From Emticicia aquatilis (GTDB lineage: Bacteria; Bacteroidota; Bacteroidia; Cytophagales; Spirosomataceae): DNA of 64,000 bases. The position numbers and the translations under genes were made by a program. The notes under the pieces are model-generated. The model did no database searches. It was not told the DNA's origin and saw only the letters and a list, made by a program, of their open reading frames with translations. The stretch covers positions 62,001 through 126,000 of the forward strand of contig NZ_BMKK01000009.1 in NCBI RefSeq assembly GCF_014644295.1, in the 5' to 3' direction. This document shows, piece after piece, positions 53,214-62,537 of this stretch (positions within the stretch are counted from its first letter, which is position 1; each line of letters starts with the position of its first letter).

Positions 53214-55187
53214 TTACTTTTTAATCCTGAAAACCTTAAATGAATAAGGTTCTAAGACAAGATTTGCCTTTCCTTGAGCAATACTGATTGCCGACTCAAC
53301 AGGAACGATTTTATTGGGTTCAGTAATAGTATTGAAGTTCTTAATGTCTTTTTCAAGCATTGAAATCACTTTAACATTTGCTTTTGCCGCTAAACCATTG
53401 ATATTCAAATCAATCGTATGCGTTTCGCTTGAAGTATTTATCAGTTTAATGATAACTTCATTTGTTTTTTCATCAATCGAAGATGCTCCATAAAGCCCGT
53501 TTTTACCAGTCAGATTTTCTCCATTACTTTTTATCGAAATAGTTTTCGTTCCTGCATTATTGGCATATAATTTTTGAACATAATAATTTGCCGTTCCGAA
53601 TGAAGTAAGGTTATCGAACCAAATCAAATCAGGCGTCCATTGCCAACGATTGACATGAGCAAAAAGTGGGGCATACGAAGTCATATAAACCACATCGGCG
53701 TTGCGTTCTAAACCAGTCATAAATGCCGCTTCCGATAATGCACATTCCCAGTTGTTTTTGTTATCTGGCGTAGCCACACCATTACTTTGAGCAGCATATT
53801 CGCCTGCAAAAATTTTATAACGATTTCGGTCATAATTATCATAGCGTGTAGCATTATCTCTAAACCATTTTGGTTCTTTATAATAATGTTCATCTACAAT
53901 TTGGGCATTAAGCTTGGGTAAAGTCTTTTCGGCTTGCTCAAATAATTCACCATCAGATGAAGGTCCAGTTCCAGAAACTAATTTAATATTCGGATATTTG
54001 GCATGAACCGCTTTTGAGATAATGCTATAACGTTCAAAATATTCTTCTCCCCATTGTTCATTTCCCACACCGAGCATTTGTAGGTTAAAAGGTGCAGGAT
54101 GCCCCATTTCGGCACGCAACGCACCCCATTTCGTATCAGTACCACCATTAGCAAACTCAATTAGGTCGAGAGCATCTTGCACAAATGGGTCGAGGTCTTC
54201 TAAAGGTTGCATTTCCGAAGAATTGAACTGACAAGCCAATCCACACGATAAAATTGGTAGTGGCGTTGCACCGATGTCATCACACATCAAGAAGTATTCG
54301 TAGAAACCTAAACCAAAGGTTTGGTAATAATCAGGAGTTGGGCGATGCTTAAACTCCATGTTCCAACGATTGACAATTTGTTGACGGTTCTCAATCTTAC
54401 CCACTGTTTTTTTCCATTGATAGCGTTCGGCCAATGTACGTCCTTCAACTATACAGCCACCAGGAAAACGCACAAAACCAGGTTTCAAATCGGCCAACAA
54501 TTGCACCAAATCTTTACGAAGTCCACCTTTGCGACCTTTCCAAGTATCTTGAGGGAAGAGCGAAATCATATCAATATCTAACTGCCCAGCCCCTTTGAAA
54601 AACACATTTACTTTGCAATTAGGGTCAGTTTCGGTGGCAGTGATTACCCCCTCAATTCTCTGCCAATTAGAACCAAGTAAATTTACCGTCGTACTTCCGA
54701 TAACTTGATTTTTACTATTGATGATTTCTACCAAAAGACTAATACTTCCTTTATTGAGTCGAGCCAAGGCAGAAAAATCGTACTTTTCACCCTTTTTTAT
54801 ACCAATACCATCAAAACCTTCATTTTGCAGACCCAACTCTTTCTTTTCATCACGTTTATCTACCCTCACAACTCTTGGATTATTGGGATTTCCTTTTGAG
54901 TTATTATAAATCGTCAATTCATTTTGAATACTAAAACGAGTTTCGGCTTCGGGGAGGTGTTTCCAAGCCATCCACGGATATTCAAACTCAAACGAACGGT
55001 TTTTGATTAATTCGGCATATAAACCACCATCAGCAGCAAAGTTTATATCTTCAAAGAAAATACCATACATCGTTGGCTGAATCGTGACCAAGGGCTTTGT
55101 AGCATCTACTTCTACTTTTGTTGTTTTCTGTGCAAAAGCATTTATTACAAGCAAAAAAGAGGTTATTAATGTTAGGGTTTTTCTCAT
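53214..55187 (-). CDS. Exported alpha-L-arabinofuranosidase (GH51)
   Basis: 657 residues from the ATG at 55187 (a longer frame to 55250 has no signal). Signal peptide ending near NAFAQ. An N-terminal beta-rich and carbohydrate-binding-like region (MYGIFFEDINFAADGGLYAE, about 40-60) precedes the TIM barrel with GFVRFPGGCIVEGR. GH51 catalytic residues: acid/base Glu377 in GVGNEQWGEEYF and nucleophile Glu463 in FAGEYAAQS. A C-terminal beta domain follows. It removes terminal L-arabinofuranose from arabinan, arabinoxylan or arabinogalactan. It is 167 bases upstream of the symporter on the same strand, so the released sugar may be that transporter's substrate. A TAAATTTG box (55234-55227, minus) precedes it. 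Confidence 0.93.
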   Translation of the reverse strand: MRKTLTLITSFLLVINAFAQKTTKVEVDATKPLVTIQPTMYGIFFEDINFAADGGLYAELIKNRSFEFEYPWMAWKHLPEAETRFSIQNELTIYNNSKGNPNNPRVVRVDKRDEKKELGLQNEGFDGIGIKKGEKYDFSALARLNKGSISLLVEIINSKNQVIGSTTVNLLGSNWQRIEGVITATETDPNCKVNVFFKGAGQLDIDMISLFPQDTWKGRKGGLRKDLVQLLADLKPGFVRFPGGCIVEGRTLAERYQWKKTVGKIENRQQIVNRWNMEFKHRPTPDYYQTFGLGFYEYFLMCDDIGATPLPILSCGLACQFNSSEMQPLEDLDPFVQDALDLIEFANGGTDTKWGALRAEMGHPAPFNLQMLGVGNEQWGEEYFERYSIISKAVHAKYPNIKLVSGTGPSSDGELFEQAEKTLPKLNAQIVDEHYYKEPKWFRDNATRYDNYDRNRYKIFAGEYAAQSNGVATPDNKNNWECALSEAAFMTGLERNADVVYMTSYAPLFAHVNRWQWTPDLIWFDNLTSFGTANYYVQKLYANNAGTKTISIKSNGENLTGKNGLYGASSIDEKTNEVIIKLINTSSETHTIDLNINGLAAKANVKVISMLEKDIKNFNTITEPNKIVPVESAISIAQGKANLVLEPYSFKVFRIKK

Positions 55188-55446
55188 AGATTTTAATTTT
55201 GTTGTAATTCCATCAATTTTATGTGTCAAATTTACACTTTTGAAATGCAAATTAAATTAATTTTCTAAAAAGTATTAAGAATTGTATAAAATTTAGGCTA
55301 AAAAAAATATTCATCAATAAAGCTGAACACTTAACAAATCTCCCAAATTGTATTTTTGGTCTATGTAATTAGTTTTTTCTTCTCAAAAAAACGCCAATTC
55401 TTTCAAAAACAGCTACTTTTATTAGTTCTTACATCACCTAAACTAA

Positions 55447-57726
55447 ATGAAAATAAAACTTTACTTCTTACTTCTAATTCCTATTATTTTTTGCTTCCAG
55501 TTATCTGCTCAAACGGTCAATGAACAGAAATATAATATTCATATCAAACGAACTTCTGAAAAGATAAAAATTGATGGAATATTAGACGAAAAAACGTGGG
55601 GAATGGCCGAAAAAACGCCACCATTTCGTCAGCAATTTCCTTATGATACCTCAACTGCAATTCAACAAACGACGGCAAGAGTGGCCTTCGATGACGAATT
55701 TATGTATTATAGTTTTGTGGTTGAGCAACCTCGAAAATACGCAGTTCTTTCTCTAAAACGAGATTTCCCAGCTGGTGGAGGAACAGATTTAGTTGTCTTC
55801 AATATTGATACTTTCAGAGATAAACAGAATGGTTTTCATTTTGCAGTGAACCCTTACGGCGTACAACGTGAAGCTTTGATTTCAAACGGAAATGTGGTTT
55901 CAAATGATTGGGATAATAAATGGTACACGGCCGTAAAAAATTACGATGACCGTTGGGTGGTTGAGTGTGCCATTCCGTTTAAAACAATCAGATATAAATT
56001 GGCGGAAGATGGACAAAATACTTGGAATGTAAATTTCTTTCGCAATAATCTTCTCTTGAATGAGCGTTCGTCGTGGGCTCAACTGCCACGTAGCGGAAAA
56101 GGTACAGATTTGGCTTTTTCGGGAACTTTAATTTGGGATGATGCTCCACCCAAACCAGGCCCGAATGTCTCGATAATTCCTTACAGCATTGCTTCTGTGG
56201 GGCAAGATTTTATCAACGAACAGCCTTTAGAAAGAAAAGCCAATATTGGTTTTGATACAAAAATTGCGGTTACGCCATCGCTAAATTTAGATATTACGGT
56301 CAATCCCGACTTTTCGCAGGTTGAGGTCGATAGACAAGTAACCAATTTGAGTCGTTTTGAAATTCTTTTCCCTGAAAGAAGACAGTTTTTTCTTGAAAAC
56401 AATGACCTTTTTGGCTCATTTGGAACAGATAATATTACACCATTCTTTTCCCGAAGAATCGGAATTACCAAAAATCCAGTAACTGGCAATAGTCAACAAG
56501 TAAAGATTTTGGGCGGAGCAAGACTCAGCGGTAAATTGACTAATAATTGGCGTATTGGTTTGATGTCGATGCAAACAAAAGGCACTAAATTCGATGATAA
56601 AATTGGTCTGGCAGGGGCAAACTACACCGTTGGAGCTATTCAACGGAAGTTATTCACGAGGTCGAATATATCATTAATGGTTGTAAATAAAGAAAATGCC
56701 ATTGGTAAATTAGAAACCCAACAGGCCGTTGATTCATTAAAATTTCATCGAATTGTGGGTTTAGATTACAATATGGCATCGAGAAATGGTTATTGGCGAA
56801 ATAAGTTTTTCTATCATCAATCATTTACACCGACGAGTTCAAAAGGGCAAAATTCGGCGGGCATTATTTTTTTGAAAGACTCTCCGACATGGTTTATTAG
56901 TTCGGGAAGTACGTATGTGGGCGAAAACTACTTCGCTCCAGTGGGCTATGTTCCTCGTCAAAACTTCCTTAGAAATGAATCAAATTTTGGCTATACGTTT
57001 TATCCGAAAAGTCCTAAAATCAATCGAGTATTAAACAACTTTGGTGTAGGAATAGATTGGGATTATTTCACCCGAAAATCTGATTTTAAAACCATTGATT
57101 ATGATTTTACCCCGATGTTTTTTGTACTTCAGTTCACCAATAATGCCAACCTTACGATATTCCCGTATCGGTTTATGTACACCTATTTGTTCAGTGATTT
57201 CGACCCTACCAATACTGGTGGAAAAGCACTCACCAAAAATCAAGGTTTTTCTTATCAACAAACTCGTTTTAGCTTTCAATCAAATACTAATAAACCATTT
57301 TTCTTCAATTTAAGTGGCAGGGCAGGCGAATATTATAATGGACACTTTTTATCTCTGGGCAGTACCGCCAATTATCGTTTTATCCCTCACGCATTGCTTT
57401 CGGTTGATATTACCCATAATCGAATCAAACTACCTAAACCATACAGTTCTGCGGTTTTGTGGTTGGTGAGTCCACGTGCTGAAATAACATTTAATAAAAA
57501 TGTATTCTGGACAACCTTTGTGCAGTATAACAACCAAGCCAATAATGTCAATATTAACTCACGTTTTCAGTGGCGTTTCAAACCAGCCAGCGATTTCTTC
57601 ATCGTTTACACCGATAATTATTTCGCAACCGACCCCGAAATGCTCGAAAAACCTTACAATTTAGGTTTGTTAAATAGCAAAAGTCGTGCTTTAGTGATGA
57701 AACTTACTTATTGGTTTAATATATAG
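55447..57726 (+). CDS. DUF5916 outer-membrane protein with N-terminal CBM9-like domain
   Basis: 759 residues, signal peptide ending near LSAQ. Residues about 25-230 form a carbohydrate-binding-family-9-like beta sandwich (IKIDGILDEKTWGMAEKTPPF, FAVNPYGVQREALISNG, NDWDNKWYTAVKNYDDRWVVECAIPF). The remainder (about 240-759) is a DUF5916 barrel: VTPSLNLDITVNPDFSQVEV, LFPERRQFFLENNDLF, ITKNPVTG, ending in the outer-membrane-like YWFNI. Function of DUF5916 is unproven. A TATTTTTG box at 55351-55358 could be its -7 element. It is divergent from the GH51 gene across about 260 bases. Confidence 0.87.
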   Translation: MKIKLYFLLLIPIIFCFQLSAQTVNEQKYNIHIKRTSEKIKIDGILDEKTWGMAEKTPPFRQQFPYDTSTAIQQTTARVAFDDEFMYYSFVVEQPRKYAVLSLKRDFPAGGGTDLVVFNIDTFRDKQNGFHFAVNPYGVQREALISNGNVVSNDWDNKWYTAVKNYDDRWVVECAIPFKTIRYKLAEDGQNTWNVNFFRNNLLLNERSSWAQLPRSGKGTDLAFSGTLIWDDAPPKPGPNVSIIPYSIASVGQDFINEQPLERKANIGFDTKIAVTPSLNLDITVNPDFSQVEVDRQVTNLSRFEILFPERRQFFLENNDLFGSFGTDNITPFFSRRIGITKNPVTGNSQQVKILGGARLSGKLTNNWRIGLMSMQTKGTKFDDKIGLAGANYTVGAIQRKLFTRSNISLMVVNKENAIGKLETQQAVDSLKFHRIVGLDYNMASRNGYWRNKFFYHQSFTPTSSKGQNSAGIIFLKDSPTWFISSGSTYVGENYFAPVGYVPRQNFLRNESNFGYTFYPKSPKINRVLNNFGVGIDWDYFTRKSDFKTIDYDFTPMFFVLQFTNNANLTIFPYRFMYTYLFSDFDPTNTGGKALTKNQGFSYQQTRFSFQSNTNKPFFFNLSGRAGEYYNGHFLSLGSTANYRFIPHALLSVDITHNRIKLPKPYSSAVLWLVSPRAEITFNKNVFWTTFVQYNNQANNVNINSRFQWRFKPASDFFIVYTDNYFATDPEMLEKPYNLGLLNSKSRALVMKLTYWFNI

Positions 57727-57748
57727 GATTAAGTGCAGCACATCTGTT

Positions 57749-58366
57749 TCACCCCCTATTCAGCAACCAGCCCGTTACGCTAAAACGTTCGGTAAAGGCT
57801 TCGCTTACTTCGTGGTCGAGTTTTTCGCTTTCAAAACAAACCAAACGTCCAGCCAATGGAGCAATGACCGTACTTTTTTCAACGCCATTTTCCTGAGTGT
57901 ATATAATCAAATTTCCACCGTTTTCTGGAATCCAGTTAAGGTTTAGGTAATAAATCACCGACAAAATTCTCCCCTTCTGAGCTTGAAAAGTATCTCTGTG
58001 ACGGCGATAGAATTTTCCAACATCATATTTGGCAAAATGAATTTCGGTATCTACAATACCCAAATAGCAGGTCTGATTGAGATAATCGACAAAAGCTTGG
58101 TTTTTATCGAGCAACATTCGCTCGGCAGCATCAGTGGAATTGGTTTCGAGCCATAAAATTTCATCGCCTCGCACTAAGGCCGCTTTGTGAACTTCGCTTT
58201 GTTTGCCAATGCTGGCTTCTTTAAATTTTCCTGCTTGGTAGCGTTGAGCAAAAGTTTCTAAAAGATTTTTGACTTCATCAGGCTCTAAAAAATCATCACA
58301 AATGGCATAGCCTTTGGCCACGATTCCTTCGATGAGTTGCTCAAACTGCTGTTCTTGTGTTGGCAT
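57749..58366 (-). CDS. 2-oxoglutarate/Fe(II)-dependent oxygenase
   Basis: 205 residues with the metal triad His123-x-Asp125 (HRDTFQ) and His185 (LDHEVSEAFTERFSV), and a 2OG-binding arginine Arg194 (ERFSVTGW). The double-stranded beta helix core is VDTEIHFAKYDVGKFYRRHRD ... RILSVIYYLNLNW ... GGNLIIYTQE. This matches prolyl-4-hydroxylase-like bacterial proteins. Substrate unknown: protein proline, lipid or small molecule. Its leader holds a strong terminator-like hairpin 14 bases before the ATG. It converges with the DUF5916 gene. Confidence 0.87.
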   Translation of the reverse strand: MPTQEQQFEQLIEGIVAKGYAICDDFLEPDEVKNLLETFAQRYQAGKFKEASIGKQSEVHKAALVRGDEILWLETNSTDAAERMLLDKNQAFVDYLNQTCYLGIVDTEIHFAKYDVGKFYRRHRDTFQAQKGRILSVIYYLNLNWIPENGGNLIIYTQENGVEKSTVIAPLAGRLVCFESEKLDHEVSEAFTERFSVTGWLLNRG

Positions 58367-58380
58367 TTTCCCAAAAAGAA

Positions 58381-58411
58381 AACCTTGTAAATCTTGCCGA
58401 TTTACAAGGTT
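58381..58411. promoter_or_regulatory. Terminator-like hairpin in the 5' leader of the oxygenase gene
   Basis: A perfect 13-pair stem (AACCTTGTAAATC with its complement) and a five-base loop TTGCC. On the minus strand it is followed by TTCTTTTT and then the oxygenase ATG 14 bases downstream of the stem. On the plus strand TTTTTT follows, upstream of the helicase gene. The flanking genes diverge, so this is not an ordinary 3' terminator. Confidence 0.65.
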
Positions 58412-58557
58412 TTTTGGGTTTTCGATAAAGGTAGCGAAATATTAGGAGATAGAATAAGTTTATGTAAAATAAGGCTTTCAAACTATTCTAAAACTTTGCT
58501 AATCACGAAATTTTCGTAAATTCGGGCAGATTTTAAATACTCCCAAAAAACCTTCCG

Positions 58558-61062
58558 ATGGCAACTCATAAAGTTTCAAAAAGCAAATCTGCCAAGAAAA
58601 AAAAGGTAGAAACGCCCAAGAAAATACCTTATTACAGAAAGCCCGATAACTTAACCCTCGACCAATGGCAAATTGCACTACGCAAACAATTCGGACAAGA
58701 CAATGAGTTTTTGGTGACAAACATCGGGCAAGAAAAGTTTTTTTCGGACTTTCAAGTAATCAATAAGGCCACCAACAACTCATATAAAGTTGCCATCAGA
58801 AGCACCGACGACACACAAAATTTTTGCGAATGTCTTGATTTTAAAACCAACCGTTTGGGAGTCTGCAAACACATCAGTGCTACTCTCCATCATTTGAGCA
58901 GTCTGCATGGTTCAAAGAAAGCATTCAAAGAAGGCGGATTTCAGCCACATTATAGTTCGGTTTATTTAGATTATCTCAATGGGCGTCAGATAAAAATCCG
59001 CATCGGTTCAGAAAACAAAGAAGCCTATACTCAACTTGCCAAGGCCTATTTCGATGAAAATAATATCCTAAAACCCGAATCCTTTGCAGTATTTGAGGTT
59101 TTTCTGGAAGAAGCCAAGAAAATCAGCAAAAGCTTTAGGTGCTACTCCGATGCCCTCGATTTTGTAATTGGCGAGCGAGATAAGATTCGTCGCCGTGAGT
59201 TTTTCATGAATCTGATTCCTAAAGGTAGCGAAGACTTAAATTTTGAAGGTTTGGTCAAAGCTGAGCTTTTTCCGTATCAGAAAAAAGGCGTTTTGTTTGC
59301 TGCAATTGGAGGCCGTAGCCTCATTGCCGACGAAATGGGTCTTGGAAAAACACTGCAAGCAATCACCACGGCCGAACTCTATAAAAAAGAACTGGGCATC
59401 AACCGAGTGTTGATTGTTTGTCCTACTTCTTTGAAATACCAATGGAAATCAGAGATTGAGCGATTTACCGATAATTCGGTGCATGTCATTGAAGGTTCGC
59501 TTATCAAACGAACGGCCCAATACCAGTACGTTGATGCTTTCTACGTCATTGTGAGCTACCATACCATGACCCAAGACCTCGATTTATTGAATAAAATGGA
59601 GGCCGACATGGTGATTCTGGACGAAGCACAGCGTATCAAAAACTGGAAAACTAAGGTTTCGCAACAAATCAAAAAACTCATCACGCCATATGCCATCATA
59701 CTTACGGGTACACCACTCGAAAACAAACTCGAAGAGCTATATTCAATCATTCAACTCATTGATGTTTTCCGTCTGGGTCCAGTTTATCGTTTCTTAAACC
59801 AGTATCAGATTAGCGACGAATCGGGCAAAGTAGTGGGTTATAAAAACCTACACGAAATATCGAAACTCCTTTCTGATATTTTAATCCGACGCACCAAGAA
59901 GGAGGTTTTATCGCAATTACCGAAGCGGATGGATAAGAATTTGTTTGTGCCAATGACACAAGAACAAATGGATATTCATAATGGGCTGGGCGATAATGTG
60001 GCCAAATTGGTGAGTAAATGGCGTAAATATGGCTTCTTGAATGAAACTGACCGCCGACGCTTGATTTTATCGCTGAGCCAAATGCGAATGGTCTGTGATA
60101 GTACTTACATACTCGACCAAAAGACTCGACACGATACTAAGATTGAGGAGGTAATGAATATTTTGGACGAGTTTCTCGAAAATTCGGACGAAAAAGTGGT
60201 CATTTTCAGCCAATGGGAACGCATGACGAGGCTCGTGGCTCAGGAACTCACCGAACGAGGAATTAAGTTTGAAAATCTGCACGGTGGTATCGAGAGTACG
60301 AAGCGAAAAGATTTGCTCGATAATTTCAAGAACGACCCCAACAGTCGAGTTTTCTTATCGACCGATGCGGGTGGAGTGGGTTTGAATCTTCAATCAGCTT
60401 CCTTGTTGATTAACTTAGATATTCCGTGGAATCCTGCAATTTTGGAGCAACGCATTGCCCGCATTTATCGACTTGGCCAAGAACGCAATGTATCAATCAT
60501 TAACCTTGTTTCGACGGGTACGATTGAACACAAAATGCTTGATGTATTGAAGTTTAAAGGAGCCATGGCCGAAGGTGTGCTTGATGGTGGAGAAGATACT
60601 ATTTTCTTAGGCGAAGATAAATTTAAGCAGTTTATGAGTTCGGTTGAAAACCTTACCGATGCTCCGCAAGACGAAAATACAATCATCGACTCGGAAGAAG
60701 AACACGAAGCCGAAGAACAAGATTCGGCCAATCTACTCGATAGGGCATTGATAGATTTACCGCAAAATGCCACCACATTTTTGGGAGATGATGATGTAAA
60801 AGAAGAAAGCCTTTCGACCAGTGAATTGGTTGGAGAGAACACTAACCCGAATGAGTTACTTGTCAAAACAGGCGTTCAGTTTTTCACACAATTGGCTCAA
60901 ACCTTAAAAAATCCAGAAGAAAATAAGGCCTTAATCGAACATCTAATTTACAGAGATGAAACAGGCAAAATTTACTTAAAAATACCAATTGAAAATGAGT
61001 CGGTGGTGGTTGAGGCTTTGCAAAGTTTGGGTACTATCTTTGGGGCATTTTTGAAACCTTAA
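58558..61062 (+). CDS. SNF2-family helicase-like ATPase with N-terminal SWIM zinc finger
   Basis: 834 residues. SWIM zinc finger: Cys90-x-Cys92 and Cys103-x-His105 (CECLDF ... GVCKHI). The SNF2 core has motif I DEMGLGKT (258-265), DEAQ (355-358), LTGTPLENKLEEL, and the C-terminal helicase lobe with VVIFSQWERM, LSTDAGGVGLNLQSA and QRIARIYRLGQ. The C-terminal 170 residues are acidic (DSEEEHEAEEQD). SWIM-SNF2 proteins translocate on double-stranded DNA and are found in repair, transcription and some defence loci. No methylase or nuclease is adjacent, so a specific role is not assigned. The OmpA gene starts 46 bases downstream. Confidence 0.92.
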   Translation: MATHKVSKSKSAKKKKVETPKKIPYYRKPDNLTLDQWQIALRKQFGQDNEFLVTNIGQEKFFSDFQVINKATNNSYKVAIRSTDDTQNFCECLDFKTNRLGVCKHISATLHHLSSLHGSKKAFKEGGFQPHYSSVYLDYLNGRQIKIRIGSENKEAYTQLAKAYFDENNILKPESFAVFEVFLEEAKKISKSFRCYSDALDFVIGERDKIRRREFFMNLIPKGSEDLNFEGLVKAELFPYQKKGVLFAAIGGRSLIADEMGLGKTLQAITTAELYKKELGINRVLIVCPTSLKYQWKSEIERFTDNSVHVIEGSLIKRTAQYQYVDAFYVIVSYHTMTQDLDLLNKMEADMVILDEAQRIKNWKTKVSQQIKKLITPYAIILTGTPLENKLEELYSIIQLIDVFRLGPVYRFLNQYQISDESGKVVGYKNLHEISKLLSDILIRRTKKEVLSQLPKRMDKNLFVPMTQEQMDIHNGLGDNVAKLVSKWRKYGFLNETDRRRLILSLSQMRMVCDSTYILDQKTRHDTKIEEVMNILDEFLENSDEKVVIFSQWERMTRLVAQELTERGIKFENLHGGIESTKRKDLLDNFKNDPNSRVFLSTDAGGVGLNLQSASLLINLDIPWNPAILEQRIARIYRLGQERNVSIINLVSTGTIEHKMLDVLKFKGAMAEGVLDGGEDTIFLGEDKFKQFMSSVENLTDAPQDENTIIDSEEEHEAEEQDSANLLDRALIDLPQNATTFLGDDDVKEESLSTSELVGENTNPNELLVKTGVQFFTQLAQTLKNPEENKALIEHLIYRDETGKIYLKIPIENESVVVEALQSLGTIFGAFLKP

Positions 61063-61108
61063 TCACTAAAAAAACACCATAAAAGTTTAAAATACACTAA
61101 CCTAACCA

Positions 61109-62476
61109 ATGAAAAGTTGCTCAATTATTTTGATATTACTGACGATGTTCGGCACATCGGCGGTATGTCAAGAAAACCAATCTGTTACACTAAAAGGCAA
61201 AATCAGAGACCATAAAAGCAAGATGCCGTTGGCGGCTCAAATAAAAATCATTTATACTGATAGTCAATTAAATACGCAAGAATCTAATGCTAAAGGAGAT
61301 GGCAGTTTTGAGTTAAAGACTTTTCCGAAACAATGCGTTTTTCAAGCAAAAACAGATGGATATATTGTTTCAAATGTATTGTTGAATCTGGATAACTTGA
61401 GCGAATCGACTGCTTTTGTCGAGATTCCGTTGGTCTTTAATGGCAAATCTAAAATCAACCAACTTCTGCTGGAGTTTTCTGAACAGAAAAAAGAAAAAGA
61501 AGACGAAAAAGACAATGGAATTCCGAAAAACAAACAAGTTTTTCAGGCCGTTGATGCAATAGAAAATAAAGCCATACCAGCCCAATTTCGTCTCACGGGA
61601 AGCTATAAAAACAATGTAATTAATAAAACAACATCTCGAGAAGCAACGGTTTTCGACCACAATTTTACAGAAAGAGAGCATTTGATGGTTGAGGTAATTG
61701 CTGAGGGCTACCAAAAATTTTTGAGTGAAATTGATATTGAAACTTTTGACGAAACAGTACACGAAAACACCGCCAAACTCATCAAGAAAATTTCGTTTCT
61801 GAACCTCATCATCAAAAACGAAGCCAACCTACAGAATGTAAATGTCTTTGAGGTAGCCAACGGCACGCAAAAACAAATAGTATTATCAAAAACAAATGAG
61901 ATGTATTTGGGGCAACTCAAAACGGGCGGCAGTTATAAAATCTCAATCAATTCAAATACTGATAAAGAGGTCGTTAGAGAGTTTTTGGCAGTTGAAGGTA
62001 TCAATCAAGTATTAATGGTTCTCGACCCAAAACAGCAAAAGCAGGTAAGTTTAAGCGAGCGGCCTACGCAAATATTGCCACAAACAAAAGTGGTTACGGT
62101 TGAAAAACAAGCCTACACCGCCGAGAAAAAAGCATTTAGTTTAGAAAGCAAAACACTATTTTTCGACCAGAGTAGCTATGCTCTGAAGCCAGAATCGAAA
62201 CAAATTTTAGAAGAAATAAGCAAACAACTAATTGATTCGCCTGATGTAAATATTGAGATTACGGGCTATGCAGATAACGTGGGCGATGCCCGACAAAATC
62301 AGTATTTATCAGAATTTAGGGCAAAAGTAATTTCGAGTTTTTTGTTTAATAAAGGCATTAACGACAAGCGAATAAAGCTCAAAGGCAACGGAGGCAAACA
62401 AGCCGACAGCGACACCGAAGATGCCCGACAACGCAACCGTAGGGTTGAGTTGAGGTTTTATGCCCCTAACCCCTAA
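61109..62476 (+). CDS. OmpA-family protein
   Basis: 455 residues, signal peptide ending near SAVC. N-terminal carboxypeptidase-regulatory-like domain (VTLKGKIRDHKSKMPLAAQI, GDGSFELKTFP), a charged linker (SEQKKEKEDEKDNG), a second related domain, then the OmpA/MotB peptidoglycan-binding domain (about 345-455): LFFDQSSYALKPESKQIL, IEITGYADNVGDARQNQYLSE and DARQRNRRVELRF. It anchors the outer membrane to the cell wall. Proteins with this architecture are common in Bacteroidota. Confidence 0.85.
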   Translation: MKSCSIILILLTMFGTSAVCQENQSVTLKGKIRDHKSKMPLAAQIKIIYTDSQLNTQESNAKGDGSFELKTFPKQCVFQAKTDGYIVSNVLLNLDNLSESTAFVEIPLVFNGKSKINQLLLEFSEQKKEKEDEKDNGIPKNKQVFQAVDAIENKAIPAQFRLTGSYKNNVINKTTSREATVFDHNFTEREHLMVEVIAEGYQKFLSEIDIETFDETVHENTAKLIKKISFLNLIIKNEANLQNVNVFEVANGTQKQIVLSKTNEMYLGQLKTGGSYKISINSNTDKEVVREFLAVEGINQVLMVLDPKQQKQVSLSERPTQILPQTKVVTVEKQAYTAEKKAFSLESKTLFFDQSSYALKPESKQILEEISKQLIDSPDVNIEITGYADNVGDARQNQYLSEFRAKVISSFLFNKGINDKRIKLKGNGGKQADSDTEDARQRNRRVELRFYAPNP

Positions 62477-62482
62477 AGGGGT
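62469..62482 (+). terminator. Short hairpin at the end of the OmpA gene
   Basis: ACCCC-TAAA-GGGGT, a five-pair stem whose loop holds the stop codon TAA. Followed by ATAAATTT, a weak T run. CCCCTAAAGGGG is also a common Bacteroidota intergenic motif. Confidence 0.4.
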
Positions 62483-62511
62483 ATAAATTTAAAAAATTAT
62501 AGGAAATAGCC

Positions 62512-62519
62512 TATTTTTG
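62512..62519 (+). promoter_or_regulatory. -7 box of the AAA ATPase gene
   Basis: TATTTTTG fits TAnnTTTG. A TTTA occurs 20 bases upstream (62488-62491), one base off the -33 TTTG. The start codon is 19 bases downstream. Confidence 0.55.
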
Positions 62520-62537
62520 TAAAAAAATACGAGTATT

